Shown here piece by piece: positions 55,470-64,000 of a stretch of DNA of 64,000 nt. Below the pieces are notes generated by a model that was given only the letters and a program-made list of their open reading frames with translations, did no database searches and was not told the DNA's origin. Origin of the DNA: Nilaparvata lugens (lineage: Eukaryota; Arthropoda; Insecta; Hemiptera; Delphacidae); contig NC_052506.1 in assembly GCF_014356525.2 (NCBI RefSeq), positions 14,568,783 to 14,632,782 on the forward strand. The letters run 5' to 3'. The translations under genes and the position numbers were made by a program. How positions within the stretch are numbered: the first letter of the stretch is position 1; each line of letters begins with the position of its first letter.

Positions 55470-58400
55470 CTGGCCAACCACAAAACAAACACACATTAGT
55501 CAACTGATCATTTTGCAGCCAACACCTTACTGAACATTGTAATTGAAAATCCATTACAAGTTTGACTCCCGGTTGTGAGTACGTATACTAAACTCTACCG
55601 TGATTAAATGAAGATTAAATCCCAAAGATAAAGTGGATGAAAGTATAGCAGTAGAAAGCAGAGGTGTGTTTTCGAGTTCGGCAAAATGAGTTTGTGTCAC
55701 TACACTTGTTATTGAATAATAATTTTCATTTATAAAATAGAATTATTATACTACCCTTTGAAATTAATAAAATAATAAACATTTATTGGAAATTTATTTG
55801 TATAACCTGACGATGGTTTGATCACCGAAACTAGTAGTTACGTTACAATCTGTATTCTTGTTTTATTATTTTATTAATTTTAAGGGGTACTATATTTATT
55901 CTATTTTATAAATACAAGAAAGTAGCCCTGAACTCATACATTTTAAATAATTTTCATATTTGCTGATAAAAGTTCTCTTATGGATCTTCATAGGCGAAGA
56001 TGAAATAGTTTACTGAATTTCATTGGTTTGAATTGTTCAACAATGATAAAAATTTTTTGATCGTTTATAATAGTCATGAAATAATTTGTTCAAATGCCAT
56101 CAATCAAATAATAATAAATAATAAATTCAATTATTCCTCCAATTGATACAGTACATAATAAGAAATTATGAAAAGAAGTGTACATCACAACAATATTGCA
56201 AATTATAGAAATACAGTTACAAGTTGTACAAAGAAATCACAACTCATCTACATCAATAGAAGAGAATATATAGAAGAGAACATCATCCAAATATTGTATG
56301 TCGGATGATCGAGAATAAATTGTCTTGAAGAGCGTACAGAGCAACATCAACTCCATCATCCAGCAAAAACAGGTATTTGTTAAATGTAGGAGAGTTGGGT
56401 CAAGAGAACCACCAACTTCTGACCTGTTAGTCTTGATGAGTTTGTCGAGGTCGTCGCCGTACACGTCCTTGTCTACATTCTTGTTGGGGCGGTACAGGTG
56501 CTGGCCGAGGGAGGCGCCGTCACGCCATGGCTTGTCGTAGACGTTGTAGGCCTCCTCGTCGCCGAAGCCCGAGTCCATGCCCTTGCTGCTGTTGAACAGG
56601 CGCTGGTCGAACTGCGCCTCACCTCCCACCTGGCTCTTGGCCGGCATGCCCAGCGCTATCTGCTCGCTGATGTCGCGCTCACGCTCCTTCTGCAGTTTCG
56701 ACCTAAAACACAACACAATACAGTCTTTTCAATACAACTCAATCAGCAAATCTATCATATCATAAAAATTGCAGTTTTGACCTACAACACAATACAACTC
56801 AATGAACAAATCCTGCATTTTCAGTACAATAACCCTATACTATCCACAACTAATGCAGAAAACATTTCAATTTAACAATTTCACAAAACACAAAAATGTG
56901 AGTTTTCCGTCATGTATAAATGTAAATAGTCTGTGTAATCATGTGTTATTTATTAAACAATCAACAATTATTGTCATCAACAATTTCTCACTGTAATTCA
57001 AATATATTCAGTAATTAGTGTGAATCTATTAAATAATATTAATCTTATGGTATTAGGTTTTAGGAAATGTGATTTTATCTAGTTGTAACGCACAAAGTAT
57101 AATCATGATTTAGGACGAAACTAGAAATAGGAAATATTAGGAGATTTATTTATTCAAAATAATGTACAGGGCTGGGCAGGGAGGTATGGATGATTTGAAA
57201 TAACAGTTACACACTCATTTTTAAACGAAACTCAAAATTTATTTTTTTAGTGTGTACCTTGGATGTTGCCATTATGAAAATTAAAGAGGAAAAAATTAAA
57301 ACATTGATTATGTTACAAAATATAACATCTGTTAAATGCTGTCCGTTTTCGTTCATACAGTCCTGTAGAAGTTGTCCATACTTCTATGAAGCATTGCACG
57401 TGGTACCGCTCGAATTTCTTGTGTTATTGTTTCACTCAGGGCTTCAAGGGTTCAAGGTTTGTTTACACTTGCTTTCTCACACAATTTCTCAGTATGTGTG
57501 AAATGGGCAAAAGACTGCTGGCAGACGCAAGCCCTCGCTTCACCAGGTGGCTGGTGAGTCTGGGAAGAGGTCAGGTCAAGCAGGTGATTGCCCTGATAAC
57601 TGGACATGGCCACTTCAGGAAACATCTCCACACAATTGGACTCAGAAATGAAAGCCAGATGTGTAGGCTTTGTAATCAGTGTGAAGAGACTGCTAAGCAT
57701 ATCATACTGGATTGCAGAAGTCTTGGAGCTAGAAGAAGGGCTCTGTTTGGCTGTAAGCAACCAGGTGAGGAATGGGATGTTGGTATAGGGAAGAAACTCC
57801 TGGATCTCGTAAAGGACACGGGAGTTGGTTTGCCTAACTAACATACTTTTGGGACACACAATAAGCTTCGGTTGACGTGTGAGGTTCTTTGAACCTTTGG
57901 ATCTTTGAATCCGTCCCTTCAAAACATAAACATAAACATGTGTGAAATGAGTGTATGGACGAAAACGAACAGCATTTAACAGATGTTATTTTTCGTCAAA
58001 AGGATCAATGTTTTAATTATTTCCTCTTCAATTTTTATAATGGCAACATCCAAGGTAGGTAGGTAGCTTACACACTAAAGAAATAAATTTTGAGTTTTGT
58101 TTAAAAATGAGTGTGTAATTGTTATTTCAAATCATCCATACCTCCCTGCCCAACCCTGTACATTCTTTTGAATAAATAAATTTCGTAATATTTCCTATTT
58201 CTAGTTTCGTCCTAAATCATTATTTAGGACGAAACTAGAAATAGGAAATATTAGGAGATTTATTTATTCAAATAATGTACAGGGTTGGGCAGGGAGGTAT
58301 GGATGATTTGAAATAACAGTTACACACTCATTTTTAAACGAAACTCAAAATTTATTTTTTAGTGTGTACCTTGGATGTTGCCATTATAAAAATTAAAGAG

Positions 58401-61400
58401 GAAAAAATTAAAACATTGATTATGTTTTCGTTCATACAGTCCTGTAGAAGTTGTCCATACTTCTATGAAGCATTGCACGTGGTACCGCTCGAATTTCTTG
58501 TGTTATTGTTTCACTCAGGGCTTCAAGGGTTCAAGGTTTGTTTACACTTGCTTTTCTCACACAATTTCTCAGTATGTGTGAAATGGGCAAAAGACTGCTG
58601 GCAGACGCAAGCCCTCGCTTCACCAGGTGGCTGGTGAGTCTGGGAAGAGGTCAGGTCAAGCAGGTGATTGCCCTGATAACTGGACATGGCCACTTCAGGA
58701 AACATCTCCACACAATTGGACTCAGAAATGAAAGCCAGATGTGTAGGCTTTGTAATCAGTCTGAAGAGACTGCTAAGCATATCATACTGGATTGCAGAAG
58801 TCTTGGAGCTAAAAGAAGGGCTCTGTTTGGCTGCAAGCAACCAGGTGAGGAATGGGATGTTGGTATAGGGGAAGAAACTCCTGGACCTTGTAAAGAACAC
58901 GGGAGTTGGTTTGCCTAACTAACATACTTTTGGGACACACAATAAGCTTCGGTTGACGTGTGAGGTTCTTTGAACCTTTGGATATTTGAATCCGTCACTT
59001 CAAAACATAAACATAACATGTGTGAAATGAGTGTATGGACGAAAACGAACAGCATTAAACAGATGTTATTTTTCGTCAAAAGGATCAATGTTTTAATTAT
59101 TTCCTCTTAAATTTTTATAATGGCAACATCCAAGGTAGGTAGGTAGGTAGCTTACACACTAAAGAAATAAATTTTGAGTTTTGTTTAAAAATGAGTGTGT
59201 AATTGTTATTTCAAATCATCCATACCTCCCTGCCCAACCCTGTACATTCTTTTGAATAAATAAATTTCGTAATATTTCCTATTTCTAGTTTCGTCCTAAA
59301 TCATGATTATACTTTGTGCGTTACAACTAGATAAAATCTAATCTAAAATCAAATCTAAATAAAATCTAATACCATAAGATGAATATTATTGAATAGATTC
59401 ACACTAATTGCTGATTTGAATTACAGTGAGAAATTGTTGTTGATTCTTTAACAAATGACACACGATTACACAAAATTCTTTACATTCATCCATGATGGAA
59501 ACTCACATTTTTGTGTTTTGTGAAATTGTTTAATTGCAATGTATTCTGCATTAGTTGTGAAAGGAATTTGATATGATGTAGTCCAGTGTAGTTGTAGTGT
59601 GTGTTTAGTGCTTGTTTACTAGATTGCTCACATATCTGAGTCGGTCAACTGATAAATTATTGAAAACAAGATTTGTTATGAATACATAAGAAATAATGAG
59701 TTGATACTTTTTATTTATAAAGAAACATAACATACGTTTCACAATAGCATTCATAATAATTATATAAAACTTTTTCGTTAGGTTTACTCTTATTTATCAA
59801 TAATAAATAAAAAAATATAAAATCTAAGTACCCTTCTTAAACATTTTTGCTTAAAAAATAGTAACATGAGTACTTGGATTTATTTTTTATTTCCTGATTA
59901 TATTTTATCTCTTAAATCCTATTTTATCTTATTATATTCTAATATAATTATCTTAAATATAACTCTTTCTTTTAGGAATTGGAATAACTTCATGATAATT
60001 TAAGTCAACCAATCTTTTAAGATTGATATAAAAAATTGAAACATGACACAAGTTTGTCAAAAATGTAGGCTACCTTTTGTCGGGAGCAGCTCTTGACAGA
60101 TTGCGCTCTCTCGCTCGGTCTTTGTGTCTCTCGTATCTCATCTGGTCTCTCTCCCGAGCTTCCTCGTCTTTGTCTGCTAAAATATTCAAATAGAGTGAAT
60201 TACACATAGAAAATTGATAGTATCAGCTGTCAAAAATGCATGAGGAAAGAGGAATACACATTTCTAAAACAAATGCTTCTTTGGAAAACATTGAATTTTT
60301 ACCTAGCTACATTTGGACTGTTGTATAAATTAGAATTGGAACCGTTTTGGGCTTATAAGCCTGTGGTACTTTCTGTAAGTTGTGTAATTCTGAATGATTG
60401 AATAAATAAATTTTATGACTATTGAACCCAAAAACGTGATTGATTTTGAATCATGAATTGACATGAATCTTGACATTTTTATCGGTTCAAATATATAACG
60501 ACAAAAGCTGAAAAGATTCTTCTTGGGTTCACATTGTATTAGAATAACAATAGAGAAACATACACATTCCTGAATACATTTTTTTTAATGTATTAATTTG
60601 AGATACTTTGCTTGAAAATGAGCCGCTTTCGCGTCTAATCCTCTTAGAACTTCAATTTGAAAATGTACTTGAACGGAAACTATTTTTTTAAACAATTGAA
60701 TCATACAGCAGTTTGAACTCAAGAATAACTCTGCACAAAGTAATTAACTCAAGTGTTTCAATATATTGCTCTGGGCAGAGTATCTCAAATAATAATAAAA
60801 GCGTAATGAGATTGCAATCAAATCAATGTTATCATTGAATTGTTAAGAGGATACTACATGTGGAAGCTGTTGATAATATTAACTACAGTGAGGTCCACGC
60901 TATAATGGCAGTGGAGGAAGATAGGAGAAAGGACAACGTTGCCGATCCTCTGTCTTGTCAATGCCTTCTATAGACGGTAGCTGATACAGGTTTATTGATG
61001 AAATTTTATTTTTCAATCATTTCATAATGAATTTTCATAATAAAGATGAAATATTTTGTTAATTAATTATCAATTCTACATTGTTAAAAGACGATCTGGC
61101 AACAGAGCAAAGCGACAATGAGATAGCGCTATCTCCTTTGTTGAATGAAAGACAAGGATACCACCAATACCATTGCTAATCAAACACTACCATTATAACG
61201 TGGACCTCACTATAGTGATACATTCATGATTCAAGAAAGAAATGATATTAGAAACCAACTCGAATTTAGCCCCAGATAGCCTAGAAAATGATAATAATGA
61301 TGAGGTTTGAGTGAATAGCACACTTACCAGCCATAGTCGCAGTGCGAATTCCAGCTCGTTCTTCTCTGGCCTTTTGAGCCAACTGCCGCAAGTGTTCCTC

Positions 61401-61469
61401 CTTCTTCTCCTTCTCCTTCTGTGCCAATTTCTTTTCAAGTTGCGCTCTCATTTCTACAGCTTCTCGAGC
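55259..61469 (-). CDS. SNW1: SNW1/SKIP (Bx42) C-terminal part, four exons, 5' end outside window
   Basis: SNW1/SKIP (fly Bx42, yeast Prp45) is a nuclear protein of the activated spliceosome (NTC-related) and a transcription co-regulator, including of Notch and nuclear receptors. Four minus-strand exons (61469-61328, 60176-60074, 56702-56424, 55469-55259) join in frame into 244 residues plus stop, about the last 45 percent of the family length. Visible in order: the helical, charged AREAVEMRAQLEKKLAQKEK and LAQKAREERAGI region, then NLSRAAPDKRSKLQ, RDISEQIALGMP, FDQRLFNSSKGMDSGFG, then DDLDKLIKTNRFVPDKEFSG, EEDPFGLDQFL and a Lys/Asp-rich tail ending KDYDV. These are strongly conserved SNW1 signatures. 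The N-terminal exons with the SNW core must lie past the right edge. Introns carry MITEs, a palindromic composite and an RTE LINE. Confidence 0.95.
56424..56702 (-). CDS. SNW1: SNW1 exon (RSKLQ ... DKLIKTN)
   Basis: Acceptor gttgtgttttag|GTCGAA, donor actaacag|gtcaga, phase 2 on both sides. Encodes ERERDISEQIALGMP, AQFDQRLFNSSKGMDSGFGD, YNVYDKPWRDG and VYGDDLDKLIKTN, all near-diagnostic for SNW1. The donor with C at +3 (gtcaga) is weaker than usual. Confidence 0.94.
57509..57841 (+). pseudogene. LINE 3' coding module inside palindrome unit A
   Basis: Encodes CEMGKRLLADASPRFTRWL, GQVKQVIALITGHGHFRKHL and a Cys-His zinc-knuckle-like CRLCNQCEETAKHIILDC, the post-RNase H C-terminus of R1/I-like LINEs. 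Ends with DTGVGLPN and a 3' UTR-like stretch ending aaaacataaacataaac. Carried within a DNA element, not standing as a gene. Confidence 0.8.
58575..58918 (+). pseudogene. LINE 3' coding module inside palindrome unit B
   Basis: Almost identical to the module in unit A (MCRLCNQSEETAKHIILDC, KRRALFGCKQPGEEWDVGIG) but with a one-base insertion near 58870 that shifts the last codons (EETPGPCKEHGSWFA instead of KKLLDLVKDTGVGLPN). The near identity shows recent duplication of the unit. Confidence 0.8.
60074..60176 (-). CDS. SNW1: SNW1 exon (DKDEEARERDQMRYERHKD)
   Basis: Donor gacaaaag|gtagcc, phase 2. The acceptor is a tandem ttagcag: use of the first AG starts the exon at 60176 and adds one Ala, while use of the second starts it at 60173 with Asp. 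Both keep the frame. It encodes a basic-acidic helix ending RNLSRAAPDK, an invariant SNW1 block. Confidence 0.92.
60300..60415 (+). repeat. LINE-tail-like dispersed repeat, copy 2
   Basis: Matches 51148-51255 (tacatttggac-gttgtataa, aattggaaccg, attctgaatgattgaat) and ends in aataaataaattttat, as a non-LTR 3' end would. Located in an SNW1 intron. Confidence 0.7.
60896..61212. mobile_element. MITE, AGTGAGGTCYACG family, copy 3, inverted
   Basis: Ends CAGTGAGGTCCACGCTATAA and, inverted, TAGTGAGGTCCACGTTATAA. The interior is in reverse orientation to copies 1 and 2 (gaagataggagaaaggacaacgtt near the left end). Its right end lies 115 bp from SNW1 exon 61328-61469. Confidence 0.85.
61328..61469 (-). 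CDS. SNW1: SNW1 exon (helical AREAVEMRAQ region)
   Basis: Acceptor catttttcag|GCTCGA, phase 0; donor ggctg|gtaagt, phase 1. Encodes a coiled-coil-like stretch of Glu/Lys/Ala, AQKEKEKKEEHLRQLAQKAR, and ends at TATMA. The next upstream exon is not seen before the window edge. Confidence 0.92.
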
Positions 61470-61555
61470 CTGAAAAATGTAAAAGTCTAATGACAAATTT
61501 TGGTAAACAATCAATTTAAAATAATAACGTAGAAGCATTAATATTTGTTGTATTC

Positions 61556-64000
61556 AATAGACAAAGTGGAAGGGGTCTAAATCACGGAACATTGGCTGTG
61601 GCTACAAACTGATATATCATGGTACTAGAGCACAGAATGGAGTTGGGATTGTCGTGGATACGGATCTATCTCCAGGAAAGGGAGGTGGAAGTGAGAAGAG
61701 TACGTGAAAGATTGATGTCTATCAAATTTGCTTTGGACAATCAATGCTGCATGAATGTCATAAGTGCTTATGCACCACAAGCAGGTTGTACAAAGACTGA
61801 GAAAGACACATTCTGGGAAGAGATAGAAGATCTATTATGTACCATACCTTCCACTGAAAATACCTATGTCTGCGGAGACCTGAATGGACATGTAGGGCAG
61901 ACCACAACAGTCTATAACAGGATACATGGTAATTACGGCTATGGAAATGTTAATACAGAAGGCGAGAAAATACTTGAGATTGCATCAACACACAATCTAG
62001 CGTTAAATACTTTTTTCACAAAACAGCAGGAGCAACTTATTAGGTACTTACAGAAGTGGAAATGTGGCATCGCAGATTGACTTCATAATGACCAATAGGG
62101 AAAAGTTGAAAACATGTAGAGACTGCAGTCATACCAGGAGAGCCTCTCACTTCCCAGCACCGAATCCTAGTGGCAGAATGTATCATGCCACGCCAATTCA
62201 AGGCCAAAAAGGTCAGGGCTCCAAAGATACGCTGGCAGAAGCTCAATAGTGATGAGGGTAGGGATTTTTCTCTAAAAATGGACCACTACATTCAATCAAA
62301 GACGAAGTATGAAGAAGTCAATGCCATATGGAGCGAAGTACAAGAATTCTGTCTTGATAAAGCAAGAAAGTGTCTAGGAGTTTCTAAAGGAGCTGTACAG
62401 AGTGGCAAGGATACCAGATGGTGGAAGCCAGAGATTGATAATATTCTAAAAGAGAAAAAGCTTCTTTTTAGAAGGTGGAAAGGCAGCAAGACACAAGAAG
62501 ATAGAGAAAAATGTAAGCTCGAGTATATAAACTGGCCAATAAAGCTGCAAAAAGGGCTGCAAAAGCAGGCAAAGGCCGCTTCAGAGCAAGATTTTTACAC
62601 AAAGATTGAGAGCACCAAAGATTCAAAATTAATATTCAAGACAGCCAAGCAAAGGCACAACAACTGTCAAGACATCAAAACGGTCAAATTTATAAAGAAT
62701 GAGGAAGGTCAGCTTCTCACCAAAGATGAGTACATAAGAAAAAGGTGGAAAGAATATTATTGTCATCTCCTTAATGAAGAATTTCCAATTGAGACACTGC
62801 AATCTGAACTGCCGACAGTGGGACCAATTCCGTCCATTTCAGAGGAGGAGGTAAGAGTGGCCCTCCATGAAATGGCCACAAATAAAGCTGTGGGACCAGA
62901 TGAGATACCAGTGGAAGTGTGGAAGAAGCTGAATGATACAGGGGTGAAATTTATTGCCGGTGCTCAGTGAAGGAATCCCAGTCGAATGGAGAAGAACATT
63001 GTACCATTCTATAAGAACAAAGGAGACGTTCGTTTATGTAAAAACTTCAGAGCAGTTAAACTCATCTCTCATACATTTAAAATTTGGGAAAGAATGATAA
63101 ACAGACGCCTGCTTGGAGTTACATAATCTGGCAAGCAATGAGAGCACAAGGAGTCCCAGAGTACTACGTACATGTGGTAAAAGATATGTACCATGGAGCT
63201 AAAACAAAGGTCAGGAGCCCGGCTGGAATTGGTAAGGAGTTTAGTGTGGAGGTTCGGGTTCATCAAGGTTCAGCCCTGAGCCCACTCCTCTTCAATCTTG
63301 TCATGGACTACCTCACTAAAGAAATTCAGCATCCAGCACCTTGGGACATTCTGTATGCGGATGACATTGTTCTCATGAGAAAAACGCTAGAAGAATTGCA
63401 ACAGTCTCTTGATTTGTGGCGTGCCAGCCTGGAAGCAGCTGGCCTAAGAATTAGCAGAGAGAAGACGGTCTATATGCACTGCAGCTTTGGAGACAATGAT
63501 GATAAGGCGCAGGCGCACATACCCTTGCAAGGTACTCCACTCCCAGTAGTTAGTCAATGCGAATATTTAGGCTCCATAATCAGCCCTGATGGAAGCATAG
63601 ATGCTGACATCTCAAGCCGTATAAACACTGGATGGATAAAATGGAGAGAGCTAACGGGGGTACTTTGCGACGAAAGAATGCCTGTGCCCATCAAGGGAAA
63701 AGTGTATAAAGCTGCAGTGCGACCAGCAATGCTATATGGTAGTGAGTGTTGGCCCCTGAAAAAACAGCAGGAAGAGAAACTCCATTCTGTTGAAATGAAA
63801 ATGCTGAGATGGGCAGGGGGCGTGACTAGACTGGACCATATTCGAAAAACGCATGTTCGGGGCAGTTTCCGGGTGGCACCGGTCTATGAGAAGATAATGG
63901 AAGGAAGATTACGCTGGTATGGACATGTAAATAGACGTTTACCCAATCATATGACAAGGAAAGTACTTGATATGGAGACACAGCCGAGGGGCAGAGGCAG
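61556..64000 (+). mobile_element. RTE-type LINE, decayed, runs off the right edge
   Basis: The order is that of an RTE polyprotein. An endonuclease part comes first (KWKGSKSRNIG, NGVGIVVD, VISAYAPQAGCTKTEKDTFW, YVCGDLNGHVG, ASQIDFIM), with frameshifts near 61680 and 62045. A linker follows (62170-62970), then RT: EVRVALHEMATNKAVGPDEI, then a stop and gap at about 63121. From there a clean frame runs to the edge: VHQGSALSPLLFNLVMDYL, YADD at 63354-63365, VSQCEYLGSIISPDG, PAMLYGSECW, GRLRWYGHVNRR. The gap removes the block with the first catalytic Asp. Such endonuclease parts are often misnamed craniofacial development protein 2 in insect annotation. Sits in an SNW1 intron on the opposite strand. 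Confidence 0.9.

Larger units (their letters stand above)
56844..59559. repeat. 2.7-kb palindromic composite in an SNW1 intron
   Basis: The outer arms (56844 to about 57360, and about 59035-59559) are inverted copies, beginning cacaactaatgcagaa and including cacaaaatgtgag-like and gtaacgcacaaagtataatc blocks. Between them lie two head-to-tail units (57111-58214 and 58225-59298), each with its own inverted arms (taggacgaaactagaaatag ...) and each enclosing the same LINE-derived module. The centre, tcctaaatcattatttagga, is itself palindromic. Confidence 0.88.

Noticed and set aside
55241..55499. Plus-strand open frames over the SNW1 last exon
   Set aside because: Shadows of the minus-strand exon, which carries the conserved SNW1 tail.
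56498..56875. 125-codon plus-strand open frame
   Set aside because: Antisense to the SNW1 exon 56424-56702; no domain.
57452..57922. 156-codon minus-strand open frame
   Set aside because: Antisense to the LINE zinc-knuckle module and repeated in unit B; no recognisable domain.
61619..62080. Possible host gene resembling insect 'craniofacial development protein 2'
   Set aside because: That annotation name is commonly given to RTE endonuclease domains; here RT motifs follow downstream and the frame is broken, so it is a retrotransposon.

Overview
The window is animal nuclear DNA, most likely from an insect. It is AT-rich, its genes are split by GT-AG introns, and it is packed with LINE fragments, tRNA-derived SINEs and short inverted-repeat DNA transposons. 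The mixture of repeats (an RTE-type LINE, a TTAA-flanked foldback element, hairpins carrying a GGCTCGCTTCGCTCGCC motif) recalls hemipteran, possibly planthopper, genomes. That species-level guess is inference from memory of such repeats; nothing in the sequence proves it.

Three host genes can be supported. (1) On the minus strand, 15069-20376, three exons join in frame into a 133-residue secreted protein with a signal peptide, a Lys-Arg site and a very basic C-terminal half. I do not recognise the family. (2) On the plus strand, 27614-50396, fourteen coding exons join without a frame break into a 941-residue CYLD deubiquitinase: three CAP-Gly domains, a USP catalytic domain with Cys, His and Asp boxes, and an inserted Cys-rich B-box-like zinc module. 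(3) On the minus strand, 55259-61469, the last four coding exons of SNW1/SKIP (Bx42), a spliceosome and transcription co-regulator, are present; its 5' exons lie beyond the right edge. CYLD and SNW1 are convergent, with 3' ends about 4.9 kb apart.

Layout: 1-15 kb is gene-poor repeat territory (a hAT remnant with 8-bp target duplications, LINE pieces, a 60-bp-period minisatellite, a dead Tc1/mariner copy, two foldback/MITE elements). The secreted-protein gene spans 15-20.4 kb with several MITEs in its introns and one 42 bp past its stop codon. The 20.4-27.6 kb stretch has no recognised coding exon and probably holds the promoters and 5' non-coding exons of the two divergent flanking genes. CYLD fills 27.6-50.7 kb; its introns carry two copies of one LINE family in opposite orientation, SINEs, and MITEs lying 38-62 bp upstream of three different acceptors. 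SNW1 fills the right end; one of its introns contains a 2.7-kb palindrome made of two inverted-repeat units, each with a LINE 3' module, and another contains a decayed RTE retrotransposon that runs off the window.

The genes do not form a pathway. The most interesting items are the unrecognised secreted protein, the duplicated 5' splice site in CYLD exon 4, the palindrome in SNW1, and the repeat pairs that bracket CYLD catalytic exons.
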